64,000 nucleotides of DNA from Formosa agariphila KMM 3901 (GTDB lineage: Bacteria; Bacteroidota; Bacteroidia; Flavobacteriales; Flavobacteriaceae): the NCBI RefSeq assembly GCF_000723205.1, contig NZ_HG315671.1, forward strand, positions 1,647,351-1,711,350, given 5' to 3'. A model generated the notes under the pieces. That model was not told the origin of the DNA, did not search any database, and saw nothing but the letters and a program-made list of their open reading frames with translations. The translations under genes and the position numbers were made by a program. Below, one piece after another: positions 9,269 to 18,559 of this stretch (position 1 is the stretch's first letter; each line of letters opens with the position of its first letter).

Positions 9269-9412
9269 TAATATTCTAAATAAACCGATGAACTTTTAAG
9301 TTGAAGATTAGAATTTCTACTGAATACATAGCGTGTTTACGGTTTCCCATAAAATATTTTCTATTGAAAGTCATATTTTTAGTGAAATATTATGAATTTT
9401 GATGGTTAAATT

Positions 9413-10087
9413 ATGAAACATATAAGTGATTCAATTTTTGTTATTTCGGCAGCCGAATTAAAAATTAAAATAAAAGCTTTAGATAATGTTAAGTATAAAA
9501 ACGATTGTATTCGTTTACATAGAGCTGTTAGTTGGCTTAAATGTGCTGAAGCACAATCTAATGATGTTGATTTAAAATTCATTTCACTTTGGATTGCTTT
9601 TAACGCCTGTTATGCGCAAAATGAATCTATAGATTTAAATATTTCAGAACGGAGACAATTCAGTCGATTTATTTCGCAGTTGGTGCAATGCGATACCGAT
9701 AAAAAATTCTTTCAACTACTCTGGTTTAAATTTTCTGGTCCAGTTCGTTTATTAATAGATAATCAGTTTGCGTATAAACCCTTTTGGGATGCTAACCGTG
9801 GCGAACATATTGATTGGGAAACTTTGTTTAATCAATCAAAAAATGATTCTAGAAACTATTTGGCCGATGAGAAAGTCGATAAACTATTAGAGGTTGTTTT
9901 AAGTCGATTATACACTGTAAGAAACCAATTGGTTCATGGTGGAGCCACTTACAGTAGTTCGCTAAATCGTTCGCAAGTTAATGATGCAAGCCGTATTTTA
10001 GAGTTCTTAGTTCCTATTATTATCGATATTATGCTCACCAATATTTCTGAAGATTGGGGACATATTAATTATCCTGTTATAGAGTAA
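9413..10087 (+). CDS. HEPN-domain protein (orphan)
   Basis: A 224-residue soluble protein with a C-terminal RNxxxH motif, Arg170-Asn171-QLV-His175, in a helix-rich context (VRNQLVHGGATYSS). That motif is the catalytic signature of HEPN ribonucleases. The N-terminal half contains a KFISLWIAFNACYAQ helix (about 55-69), often seen in the ApeA-like/abortive-infection HEPN group. No nucleotidyltransferase (MNT) antitoxin partner or other defence gene is adjacent: it stands between a porin and the thr operon. Function is unknown; a stress or phage-response RNase is possible. Confidence 0.65.
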   Translation: MKHISDSIFVISAAELKIKIKALDNVKYKNDCIRLHRAVSWLKCAEAQSNDVDLKFISLWIAFNACYAQNESIDLNISERRQFSRFISQLVQCDTDKKFFQLLWFKFSGPVRLLIDNQFAYKPFWDANRGEHIDWETLFNQSKNDSRNYLADEKVDKLLEVVLSRLYTVRNQLVHGGATYSSSLNRSQVNDASRILEFLVPIIIDIMLTNISEDWGHINYPVIE

Positions 10088-10185
10088 TCGGAATAAAATG
10101 AATGGCGGCTTAAAGTCTGCTGTATATTGATTTAAAGTCTAGAATAAAGAATTGAGAGCGTACAGTAAACGAAAGTTATGGGTAT

Positions 10186-10225
10186 AAAAAATGGCCATAA
10201 TAGCTTAGGATTATGACCATTTTTT
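10186..10225. terminator. Bidirectional terminator between the HEPN gene and thrC
   Basis: Arms AAAAAATGGCCATAAT and ATTATGACCATTTTTT with one mismatch and an eight-base loop. The A-run and T-run allow termination in both directions. Confidence 0.75.
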
Positions 10226-10245
10226 AAATATGAATTGAATTTTTC

Positions 10246-11544
10246 TTAGCGATTTAAAAGGTATTGTTTTAAATCGGTATACGTACTAACTTTTATAGAT
10301 TTTTTCTTTTTATCCATAACAGCCGCTATTTGAGCAGGTAGTTCTATGTTTTCACGAATAACTTCACCTACAACATCTAAAAATTTAGTTGGATGTGCCG
10401 TTTCTAAACATACGCAATGTACATCTGGATGTGATTCTACATAATTTTTAGCACCTAAATATCCTACAGCACCATGTGGATCTGCAACATAACTAAAGTC
10501 GTTATAAATTTCTTTCATCGCGACTTTTGTTTCTTCATCTGTGAAACTGTAAGACGATAAATTTTCTTTTAATAAATTGAAATCATTTTTATAGATTTCC
10601 TGAATTCTAATAAAGTTACTTGGATTTCCAACGTCCATAGCGTTAGAAATTGTTTGTATCGAAGGTTTTACATCGTAGTTTTCAGATTCAAGATATCTTG
10701 TAACCACATTGTTTTCGTTATTAGATGCAATGTAATGTTTAACAGGTAAACCTAATTGTTGTGCCATCATTCCGGCACAAACGTTTCCAAAATTCCCACT
10801 TGGGATAGAGAATACCAAGTTATCATATTTATTATGCAAAGCTTTATACGCAAACATAAAATAAAATAATTGAGGTAACCAACGTGCCACGTTAATAGAG
10901 TTAGCAGAAGTTAATTTCATATGATCGGTTAATTCAGCATCTAAAAATGCTTGCTTTACCATATCCTGACAATCATCAAATGTACCATCTACTTCTAGAG
11001 CAGTGATGTTCTTTTTAAGCGTTGTTAATTGCTTTTCTTGAATATCACTAACTTTTCCGCTAGGATAAAGAATGACAACTTTTACACCTTCAACGCCTAA
11101 AAAACCGCTAGCTACAGCACCTCCAGTATCTCCAGAAGTCGCCACTAAAACGGTCACATCTTGTTTAGCATCTTCCTTAGAAAAATGACTTAAACAACGT
11201 GCCATAAAGCGAGCACCAACATCTTTAAATGCCATAGTTGGACCATGGAACAATTCTAAAAATGAAATGTTTTTATTTAGTTCTACAATCGGAAAATCGA
11301 AATTTAAAGTGTCTTCAACAATGGTCTTTAAGTCGGCTTCAGGAATTTCTGGAGATACGAATTGTTTAATCGCCTCAAAAGCTATTTCTGAATGTGATAA
11401 ATTATCGATATTCTTGAAAAAAGATTCTGGTAATGGCGTTATGGTTTCTGGGAAATATAAACCACGGTCAGGGGCAAGTCCTCTAATTACAGCATCTTTA
11501 AATGTTGTATTTGAAGCTTCTTTGTTTAAACTAAAATAATTCAT
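10246..11544 (-). CDS. thrC: Threonine synthase
   Basis: A 432-residue PLP enzyme converting O-phosphohomoserine to threonine. The PLP lysine is Lys107 in GPTMAFKDVGARF, and the phosphate-binding loop ATSGDTGGA is at 135-143. The N-terminus (LNKEASNTTFKDAVIRGLAPDRGLYFPE) is that of the bacterial/yeast-type class. It is the third gene of the thr operon, 46 bases after thrB, and is followed by a bidirectional terminator. Confidence 0.97.
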   Translation of the reverse strand: MNYFSLNKEASNTTFKDAVIRGLAPDRGLYFPETITPLPESFFKNIDNLSHSEIAFEAIKQFVSPEIPEADLKTIVEDTLNFDFPIVELNKNISFLELFHGPTMAFKDVGARFMARCLSHFSKEDAKQDVTVLVATSGDTGGAVASGFLGVEGVKVVILYPSGKVSDIQEKQLTTLKKNITALEVDGTFDDCQDMVKQAFLDAELTDHMKLTSANSINVARWLPQLFYFMFAYKALHNKYDNLVFSIPSGNFGNVCAGMMAQQLGLPVKHYIASNNENNVVTRYLESENYDVKPSIQTISNAMDVGNPSNFIRIQEIYKNDFNLLKENLSSYSFTDEETKVAMKEIYNDFSYVADPHGAVGYLGAKNYVESHPDVHCVCLETAHPTKFLDVVGEVIRENIELPAQIAAVMDKKKKSIKVSTYTDLKQYLLNR

Positions 11545-11590
11545 AGCAGTTTGTTTTGGTTTTTGTCTAAGCTTTTTCTTTTTTATTGTA

Positions 11591-12514
11591 TTACTTCAGG
11601 ATTTTCATGCCTTCAGCATTAATTTTTGAAACATAAGTGTCGAATTCAATATCACTATTTGCATATACTTTACGTATGGCTAGTTCTACCTTTTTAGCGG
11701 CATCAATACCTTCGCAAAGCGAGAATATAGATGGCCCAGAACCTGAAATACCACATCCTAACGCACCTGCTGCTTTTGCTGAAGCTTTTACATCGTGGTA
11801 CAATGGTATGAGTTTACTTCTATGCGGTTCTACAATCGCATCGTGTAACGAACGCTCAATTAATCCGTAGTTACTAGTGTGTAACCCATGAATTAAACTT
11901 CCTACATTTGCCCATTGGGAAATGGCATCTTTTAAAGCCACTTCTTTTGGTAAAATAGCACGGGCTTCGGATGTTTTAATTTCTATTTGCGGATGAATAA
12001 TTGTGGCGTATAAATTATTAGGCGTAGGGATTTCTAAAATCTCTAAAGGCGAAACACTTTTTACCAATGTAAAACCTCCAAATAGGGCAGGAGCAATATT
12101 GTCGGCATGTTCACTTTGACTTGCTAAAGCTTCGCCTTTCATGGCAAAGTAAGACAACTCTGTATTGTTATAAGGATTACCTAATAATACATTCATACCA
12201 AAAACACTACCTGCAGCACTGGCCGAACTACTACCAACACCACTTCCCGGTTTAATGTTTTTATAAATTTCTATTTCGAAACCAAAATCAGGTTTAGCAT
12301 CGGCGTACATGGCTAATGCAGAAACTCCTGCGACATTTTTTTCGGCTTCGAACGGTAAATCGTAACCTTCAATTTTAGTAATAAAAATTCCTTTTCTATC
12401 GGTTTTTCTAATCACCATCTCATCACCAATACTATCTAAGCAAAAGCCTAAAACGTCGAATCCGCAAGAAACGTTTGCCACAGTAGCAGGCGAAAATATT
12501 TTTATTTCGTTCAT
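11591..12514 (-). CDS. thrB: Homoserine kinase
   Basis: A 307-residue GHMP kinase that phosphorylates homoserine with ATP. The ATP-binding motif PGSGVGSSSASA spans 89-100, the N-terminal PATVANVSCGFDVLG at 9-23 and the C-terminal GCGISGSGPSIFSL motif are both typical of ThrB. Middle gene of the thrABC operon: 60 bases after thrA, 46 before thrC. Confidence 0.97.
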   Translation of the reverse strand: MNEIKIFSPATVANVSCGFDVLGFCLDSIGDEMVIRKTDRKGIFITKIEGYDLPFEAEKNVAGVSALAMYADAKPDFGFEIEIYKNIKPGSGVGSSSASAAGSVFGMNVLLGNPYNNTELSYFAMKGEALASQSEHADNIAPALFGGFTLVKSVSPLEILEIPTPNNLYATIIHPQIEIKTSEARAILPKEVALKDAISQWANVGSLIHGLHTSNYGLIERSLHDAIVEPHRSKLIPLYHDVKASAKAAGALGCGISGSGPSIFSLCEGIDAAKKVELAIRKVYANSDIEFDTYVSKINAEGMKILK

Positions 12515-12574
12515 GTGTTCTAAGTCGACAACTTCAATTAAATCCGTGGATAAAAATTGTCTTTTGAGATTAAA

Positions 12575-15022
12575 TTAGTTGTTTCCTATACGTATAATAT
12601 CAGCAAATAAACCAGAAGCAGTTACATCTGCACCAGCACCAGCACCTTTAATAATCATAGGTTGTTCTGGATAACGTTGGGTGTAAAACATAACGATATT
12701 GTCTTTTCCTTCTAAATTGTAGAATGGGTGACCTTCCGGAATTTCTTTTAATCCCACTTTAGCTTCACCGTTGTTGAATTCGGCTACATATTTTAATTGA
12801 CTGTTATTTGCTTTTGCTGAAGCGTATAATTTTTGGTAATGTGCTTCGTCTGCAATTAACGTTTGGTAGAAATCGTCTACAGTATCGCTTTTTACACCAG
12901 CTTCAGATAAGAATGGAGTGTTTTCAATATCTTCTAAATTCATTTCAGTTCCACTTTCACGAGCAAGAATTAATATTTTTCTAGCGACATCTACACCGCT
13001 TAAATCTATACGTGGGTCTGGTTCGGTGTACCCTTCGGCAGCCGCTTGTTTAACCACATCGTAAAACTTAGTTGTATCGTTAAAGTTGTTAAATACAAAG
13101 TTTAAACTACCCGATAATACCGCTTGAATAGAGGTTACTTTATCTCCAGAAGCAATTAAGTTGTTTAACGTATCGATTACTGGTAAACCTGCTCCAACAT
13201 TAGTTTCGAATAAATAAGGTGCGTTGTATTTATACGATAATTGCTTTAATTCTTTATATTTTTCTAATTTACTAGAACACGCAATTTTATTACAAGCTAC
13301 AACAGCAATACTTTGCTTTAAATACATAGCGTATAAGTCGGCCACCTCTTTATTTGCTGTAACATCCACGAATACACTATTACGTAAATTTAATTCTTTA
13401 ACAGACTGGTAAAACCCTTCTAAAGTTGCAGCTTCACCATCTTTTTCTAATTGTTCTTTCCAGTTTTTTAAAGACAAACCATCCGTATCAAAAAGCATTT
13501 TTCTTGAATTCGAAAGCCCAGCAACACGAAGATTGATTTTTAAGTTTTCTTTTAAATATTTACGTTGTTGTTTAATTTGTTCAACTAAACGCTCGCCAAC
13601 ATTTCCAACACCTGTAATGAATACGTTTAATTGTTTAATATTCCCTTCAAAGAAGACTTCGTGTAAAATATTCAATGCTTTTTTAACATCGTTTTGCGCA
13701 ATAACAGCAGAGATGTTGCGCTCTGAAGCACCTTGTGCAATAGCACGAATATTTATGTTGTTTTTACCTAGAGCACTAAACATTTTACCGCTAATACCTT
13801 GGTGACTCTTCATACTATCTCCAATTAAGGCGATAATAGATAAGTTGCTTTCAACAAGAATAGGGTCTATTTTTTTAAGCGAAATTTCATTTTCAAATTC
13901 AGCATCGATAGCTGCTTTTGCCGAAATCGCATCTTTATCGTCTATACCAAAACAAATAGAATGTTCTGAAGACGCTTGCGTAATTAAAATTACATTTATT
14001 TTTTCTTGAGCTAAGGTTTGGAATAAGCGTCTTGAGAATCCTGGGATTCCAACCATTCCATTTCCTTGAAGCGTTAATAACGCCACACTACTAATATTAG
14101 TAATTCCTTTTGCAGCATTGCTAACATTACTTCCGTCTTTAGAAATAATGGTTCCTACAGCATCCGGCTCTAAGGTATTTTTAATATGAATTGGGATTTG
14201 TAAACTCAATACCGGTTGAACCGTTGGAGGATACAATACTTTCGCTCCGAAATGAGATAATTCCATCGCCTCTTGATACGATAATTTGTCTATCGGAAGC
14301 GCTTGTTTAACCATTTTAGGGTTTGCGGTGTACATACCACTAACATCGGTCCAAATTTCTAATTGGTCTACATTTAAGGCTGCAGCAACAATGGCTGCAG
14401 TAAAGTCTGAACCACCACGACCTAAAGTTGTGATTTCTCCATTTACCGATTTCGAAATAAAACCAGGTAAAATGGTAATATCGAATGAACTATCTTTAAA
14501 ATAATCCTGAATATTTTTATTTGTAATACTGTAATTTACTTCAGCTTTTGTAAAGTTAGAATTCGTAGTGACTAACTCCTGACTGTTTTTACGTTCGGCA
14601 TTAGCACCTTTGCTTTTTAAAGTTTCAGCAATAATGAAAGAGGACATTAATTCTCCAAAACTCACTAATTTGTCAGAGGTTTTAGGCGACAATTCATTAA
14701 TTAAGTAAATGCCATCTAAAAGGTTTTTTAAAGCGGCTAATCTAGTCTCGATTTCTTCTAAAACAGCTTCATTATTAGTGGGAATTAATTCCTTAATAAT
14801 ATTTAAATGAATTGTTCTTATATTTGAAAAAGCGTCTGAATATGCACTGTTTTTAGATTGTGCCAATTGGCCAGCTTCTAATAATTTATCGGTAACTCCA
14901 CCAACTGCAGAAACGACACAAATAACTTTGTCTGTTTGGGCATATTTGGTTAAGATTGATACGACGTTAGTTATGTTTTTTGAGGACCCTACAGATGTTC
15001 CTCCGAATTTTAATACTTTCAT
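12575..15022 (-). CDS. thrA: Bifunctional aspartokinase / homoserine dehydrogenase
   Basis: An 815-residue fusion. Aspartokinase occupies about 1-300 (KFGGTSVG at 5-12, TTLGRGGSDFTAA at 198-210), two ACT regulatory domains about 311-460, and homoserine dehydrogenase from about 465 on (NAD(P) loop GVGNVG at 471-476, later GLFADI near the C-terminus). It carries out the first and third steps of the aspartate pathway and is expected to be feedback-inhibited by threonine. It is preceded by a short Ile/Thr-rich leader ORF, suggesting attenuation-type control of the operon. Confidence 0.97.
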   Translation of the reverse strand: MKVLKFGGTSVGSSKNITNVVSILTKYAQTDKVICVVSAVGGVTDKLLEAGQLAQSKNSAYSDAFSNIRTIHLNIIKELIPTNNEAVLEEIETRLAALKNLLDGIYLINELSPKTSDKLVSFGELMSSFIIAETLKSKGANAERKNSQELVTTNSNFTKAEVNYSITNKNIQDYFKDSSFDITILPGFISKSVNGEITTLGRGGSDFTAAIVAAALNVDQLEIWTDVSGMYTANPKMVKQALPIDKLSYQEAMELSHFGAKVLYPPTVQPVLSLQIPIHIKNTLEPDAVGTIISKDGSNVSNAAKGITNISSVALLTLQGNGMVGIPGFSRRLFQTLAQEKINVILITQASSEHSICFGIDDKDAISAKAAIDAEFENEISLKKIDPILVESNLSIIALIGDSMKSHQGISGKMFSALGKNNINIRAIAQGASERNISAVIAQNDVKKALNILHEVFFEGNIKQLNVFITGVGNVGERLVEQIKQQRKYLKENLKINLRVAGLSNSRKMLFDTDGLSLKNWKEQLEKDGEAATLEGFYQSVKELNLRNSVFVDVTANKEVADLYAMYLKQSIAVVACNKIACSSKLEKYKELKQLSYKYNAPYLFETNVGAGLPVIDTLNNLIASGDKVTSIQAVLSGSLNFVFNNFNDTTKFYDVVKQAAAEGYTEPDPRIDLSGVDVARKILILARESGTEMNLEDIENTPFLSEAGVKSDTVDDFYQTLIADEAHYQKLYASAKANNSQLKYVAEFNNGEAKVGLKEIPEGHPFYNLEGKDNIVMFYTQRYPEQPMIIKGAGAGADVTASGLFADIIRIGNN

Positions 15023-15064
15023 TTTAAAGTAGATTGTATAAATTTAATAGCTTGTTATTTTGAT

Positions 15065-15085
15065 TTTGTAACATAATATTACAAA
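15065..15085 (-). promoter_or_regulatory. Second hairpin in the thr leader
   Basis: Inverted repeat with arms TTTGTAA and TTACAAA around a seven-base loop, between the leader peptide stop and thrA. On the minus strand it is followed by a sequence that is A-rich and not T-rich, so it is not a classical terminator. Its GTAAT could also pair with the ATTAC of the upstream dyad, so the two hairpins might be alternatives; that pairing is only a suggestion. Confidence 0.35.
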
Positions 15086-15108
15086 TTGTGTGGACGGAAG
15101 ATATATAT

Positions 15109-15210
15109 TTAATTACCCCAAGGGGTAATAATGTTAGTAATAATAATAGCAATGCTCCCAACGATTGTTGGTCTTGAAATGAACTGAGATGTGTTTCCTG
15201 TATTTTGCAT
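15109..15210 (-). CDS. Threonine operon leader peptide (33 codons)
   Basis: A short ORF starts with ATG at 15210 and ends at TAA 15111-15109, 86 bases upstream of thrA. The second half reads TIVGSIAIIITNIITPWGN: from residue 15 to 29 it has seven Ile and three Thr codons, the amino acids expected to control a thr operon by ribosome stalling. The codons for the last residues overlap a perfect dyad (ATTACCCC/GGGGTAAT, 15113-15130). A TACATTTG promoter box lies 20 bases upstream of the ATG. This is the layout of thrL-type attenuators, but no classical terminator with a T-run is visible, so the mechanism is uncertain. Confidence 0.7.
   Translation of the reverse strand: MQNTGNTSQFISRPTIVGSIAIIITNIITPWGN
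15113..15130 (-). promoter_or_regulatory. Perfect dyad at the end of the thr leader ORF
   Basis: ATTACCCC TT GGGGTAAT is a perfect palindrome apart from the central two bases, and overlaps the final Ile-Thr-Pro-Trp-Gly-Asn codons of the leader. As RNA it would form a seven-pair stem with a four-base loop. A ribosome reaching the leader stop would cover it, while one stalled at the Ile/Thr codons would change its folding. It is followed by TAAATATATAT, a poor U-tract. Confidence 0.55.
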
Positions 15211-15229
15211 TTTCTACTACTAAACTTCT

Positions 15230-15237
15230 CAAATGTA
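15230..15237 (-). promoter_or_regulatory. Bacteroidota -7 box for the thr leader and operon
   Basis: TACATTTG on the minus strand, matching TAnnTTTG, 20 bases upstream of the leader ATG. No clear TTG is found at the -33 position. It would give a 5' end near 15224. Confidence 0.55.
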
Positions 15238-15374
15238 TTACTTTTACATTAATAAAAAAATGTATTATAATTTTTTGCAGATTATTTAGTGTTAAGCTTG
15301 AATCGTTTATTTAAATCTAATTTAAATCTATTTAACTGAATAATCTCTAATGAATTTTCTTAAATAAAACAGCG

Positions 15375-16937
15375 ATGAAAATATTTTCTAAAGAACAAAT
15401 CTACGAAGGTGATAGGTTTACTATAAAAAAACAAAATATTAGTTCGTCTGAATTAATGGAACGCGCAGGCATAAGTTTGTTTAATTGGTTAGATGCCCGT
15501 TTACAAGGTGCACCGGTACCAATTTTAATTTTCTGTGGAATAGGAAATAATGGAGGCGATGGATTGGTGCTGGCAAGGCACTTAATTTCTCATGGCTATA
15601 ACGTTAAAACATTTATTGTAGATTTTAGCGATAAACGTTCGAAAGACTTTCTAATAAATTATGAACGTTTAAAGGAAACCACTAAAGATTGGCCTGTATC
15701 CATACATTCTGTTGATGATTTTCCTGAAATTTCAAGTCAAGATATTATAATCGATGCCATATTTGGAGTTGGATTAAATCGGCCTATTTCTGATTGGGTT
15801 ATAGCTTTGTTTAAGCATTTTAAAGCATCGAAAGCACTTACGGTTTCTGTAGATATTCCTTCTGGATTATACACAGATAAAACTCCTAAGCATGAAGATG
15901 ATGTGGTAACATCTAATTTAATTTTAAGTTTTCAAACCCCTAAATTGGTGTTTTTCTTGCCTGAAACAGATAAGTATATCGATCAATGGGAAATCCTTAA
16001 TATTGATATAGATGCTACTTATCTAGAAACTACCGAAACTGAAGCAGAAGTCTTAGGAAAGTATGATGTGTTGCCAATGTACAAGCAGCGCGATAAGTTT
16101 TCGCATAAAGGAAGCTACGGGCATGCTTTAATTATTGGTGGGAGTTACGGAAAAATAGGAGCAGTGCAACTGTCAAGTCGCTCAGCATTATTATCTGGCG
16201 TAGGTTTAATAACTGCATTTGTTCCTAAATGTGGTTACATACCATTGCAAACCGCACTTCCGGAAGCCATGGTAATTACAGATGCAGATAAGAAATTAAT
16301 TACTGATATCGTGTTCGATATCATCCCAGATGCTGTAGGAATAGGTATAGGGTTAGGAACAGATGAAAAAACAGTTAAAGCTTTTGAGTCGTTTTTAAAA
16401 AACAATACAGCGCCTTTGGTTATTGATGCAGATGGTTTAAATATACTCTCTAAAAATAAAGCGTTATTAAAGTATTTAAAAGAGGATACCATATTAACAC
16501 CACACCCAAAAGAGTTAAAACGACTTATTGGTGATTGGGAAGATGATTTCGACAAATTAAGTAAAACAAAAGCCTTTGTTAAAAAACACAAGGTATTGGT
16601 GATTATAAAAGGAGCTAATTCTATTTCTGTGTATCAGGATAAATTATATATAAATTCTACTGGAAATCCAGGTTTAGCTACAGGAGGAACTGGAGATGTA
16701 TTAACTGGAATAATTACAGGTTTACGAGCCCAAGGGTATACAGCGTTAGAATCGGCTTGTTTTGGAACGTATTTACATGGAAAATCTGCCGATTTGGCTA
16801 TCGAATTTAAAGGCTATCAAAGCTTAATAGCTTCAGATGTTATATCGTATTTAGGTCAGGCGTACTTAGATTTATTTAAACAAGCGGATACACCTTTGTC
16901 TGAAAAAGAACAAAAACCTGAAGAAGTTAAGAAGTAA
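15375..16937 (+). CDS. nnr: Bifunctional NAD(P)HX epimerase / ADP-dependent dehydratase
   Basis: A 520-residue two-domain repair enzyme that restores hydrated NADH and NADPH. The N-terminal epimerase (YjeF_N, about 1-215) has the motif GIGNNGGDG at 55-63. The C-terminal ribokinase-fold dehydratase (about 230-505) has KGSYGHALIIGGSYGKIGA, LTPHPKELKRL and the catalytic TGGTGDVLTG at 436-445. The tail after about 505 is charged and variable. It stands alone, divergent from the thr operon and convergent with fumC. Confidence 0.95.
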   Translation: MKIFSKEQIYEGDRFTIKKQNISSSELMERAGISLFNWLDARLQGAPVPILIFCGIGNNGGDGLVLARHLISHGYNVKTFIVDFSDKRSKDFLINYERLKETTKDWPVSIHSVDDFPEISSQDIIIDAIFGVGLNRPISDWVIALFKHFKASKALTVSVDIPSGLYTDKTPKHEDDVVTSNLILSFQTPKLVFFLPETDKYIDQWEILNIDIDATYLETTETEAEVLGKYDVLPMYKQRDKFSHKGSYGHALIIGGSYGKIGAVQLSSRSALLSGVGLITAFVPKCGYIPLQTALPEAMVITDADKKLITDIVFDIIPDAVGIGIGLGTDEKTVKAFESFLKNNTAPLVIDADGLNILSKNKALLKYLKEDTILTPHPKELKRLIGDWEDDFDKLSKTKAFVKKHKVLVIIKGANSISVYQDKLYINSTGNPGLATGGTGDVLTGIITGLRAQGYTALESACFGTYLHGKSADLAIEFKGYQSLIASDVISYLGQAYLDLFKQADTPLSEKEQKPEEVKK

Positions 16938-16982
16938 AAAAAAAATCCACTGTCATTTTAAAATTAGACATGGGATTTTTTA
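16938..16982. terminator. Bidirectional terminator between nnr and fumC
   Basis: An A-run, an imperfect stem (AATCC..TGTC / GACA..GGATT) and a T-run occur between the two convergent stops. Confidence 0.6.
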
Positions 16983-17001
16983 ATGTTATAAAATATGTTG
17001 G

Positions 17002-18396
17002 TTAAAGTGATCCAATCATATCTTCTGGTTTTACCCATTGATCATATTCTTCAGCAGTAACATAACCTAAGTTTACGGCTTCTTCTTTTAAAGTAGTTCC
17101 GTTTTCATGAGCAGTGTTTGCAATTTCTGCAGCTTTATAGTATCCAATTTTAGTGTTTAAGGCTGTTACAAGCATTAAAGAATTGTTCAATAGTTCTTTA
17201 ATTTTAGGATGATTTGGTTCAATTCCAGTAGCACAGTGAATATCAAAACTCACACAAGCATCTCCCAATAATTGAGCAGATTGTAAGAAATTTAAAGCCA
17301 TAATTGGTTTAAACACATTAAGCTCGTAATGACCTTGAGTTCCTGCAATAGAAATGGCAACATCGTTACCAATAACTTGGGCGCAAACCATAGTTAACGC
17401 CTCACACTGTGTAGGGTTTACTTTTCCAGGCATAATTGAACTTCCTGGTTCGTTGGCAGGTATAATAATTTCACCAATTCCACTTCGTGGTCCTGATGCC
17501 ATCATTCTAACATCATTAGCAATTTTATTTAAAGATACCGCTAATTGCTTTAAAGCACCGTGAGATTCTACAATCGCATCGTGAGCAGCTAAAGCTTCGA
17601 ATTTATTTTCGGCAGTTATAAATGGAAGGCCTGTAAATTTAGCGATGTAACCAGCTACATTTTCAGAATACCCTTTAGGTGTATTTAAACCTGTTCCAAC
17701 CGCTGTTCCTCCTAAAGCCAATTCGCTTAAATGTGGAAGTGTATTTTTTAAAGCTTTTAAGCCGTGATCTAATTGAGATACGTAACCAGAGAATTCTTGA
17801 CCTAAGGTTAAAGGTGTAGCATCCATTAAGTGTGTACGTCCAATTTTAACGACATCTTTAAATGCTTCAGATTTTTTCTTAAGCGTATCGCGAAGTTGAG
17901 TTACCGCAGGAATAGTGTTTTCTACAACTTTTTTGTAAGCAGCAATGTGCATTCCAGTAGGGAAGGTGTCGTTAGACGATTGCGATTTGTTAACATCATC
18001 GTTTGGTTGTATGGTTTTTTCACCTTCACCAATTACTTTTCCAGCGATTTGATGCGCACGGTTAGCAATAACTTCGTTAGCATTCATGTTGCTTTGCGTA
18101 CCAGAACCTGTTTGCCAAACCACTAAAGGAAATTGGTCGTCGTGTTGTCCTGCAATAATTTCATCGCAAACTTGTCCTATTAAATCGCGTTTTTCAACCG
18201 AAAGTACGCCCAATTCACAGTTTGAATAGGCCGCAGCTTTTTTCAAATATGCAAATCCATAAACAATTTCTAATGGCATTGAAGCCGGTACACCAATTTT
18301 AAAGTTGTTACGAGAACGTTCTGTTTGTGCACCCCAAAGTTTATCGGCAGGCACTTTTACTTCGCCCATGGTGTCTTTTTCTATACGATAGTCCAT
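17002..18396 (-). CDS. fumC: Class II fumarate hydratase
   Basis: A 464-residue iron-independent fumarase of the TCA cycle. The signature [11 protein letters not shown] is present, along with [14 protein letters not shown] and [16 protein letters not shown]. The start was set at the ATG at 18396 ([16 protein letters not shown]), which gives the usual length. A TTG 11 codons upstream is open but lies beyond a TAAATTTG promoter box (18418-18425) that sits between the two candidates. Confidence 0.97.
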   Translation of the reverse strand: MDYRIEKDTMGEVKVPADKLWGAQTERSRNNFKIGVPASMPLEIVYGFAYLKKAAAYSNCELGVLSVEKRDLIGQVCDEIIAGQHDDQFPLVVWQTGSGTQSNMNANEVIANRAHQIAGKVIGEGEKTIQPNDDVNKSQSSNDTFPTGMHIAAYKKVVENTIPAVTQLRDTLKKKSEAFKDVVKIGRTHLMDATPLTLGQEFSGYVSQLDHGLKALKNTLPHLSELALGGTAVGTGLNTPKGYSENVAGYIAKFTGLPFITAENKFEALAAHDAIVESHGALKQLAVSLNKIANDVRMMASGPRSGIGEIIIPANEPGSSIMPGKVNPTQCEALTMVCAQVIGNDVAISIAGTQGHYELNVFKPIMALNFLQSAQLLGDACVSFDIHCATGIEPNHPKIKELLNNSLMLVTALNTKIGYYKAAEIANTAHENGTTLKEEAVNLGYVTAEEYDQWVKPEDMIGSL

Positions 18397-18417
18397 TTTA
18401 TTATATTTAATGAGTAA

Positions 18418-18425
18418 CAAATTTA
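18418..18425 (-). promoter_or_regulatory. Bacteroidota -7 box for fumC
   Basis: TAAATTTG on the minus strand, 21 bases upstream of the fumC ATG at 18396. Its position rules out the longer TTG-initiated reading. Confidence 0.5.
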
Positions 18426-18559
18426 ACAATTTTGAAGTTTATTTTTTATTCTTATTCAGGATATTTTTATAACAAAAATTTAAGAATAGATTGTTGATAG
18501 TCTCTTATAAACCTATTAATTTAGTAGGCATTAATTAAACACTAAACATTATAAATATT

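Noticed and set aside
9413-10087. A full defence island
   Set aside because: Only a single HEPN protein is seen; porin and thr genes on either side are housekeeping.
15113-15130. Leader dyad as a rho-independent terminator
   Set aside because: Stem of seven with four-base loop would be stable but the following TAAATATATAT is not a T-run; I list it as a regulatory structure instead.
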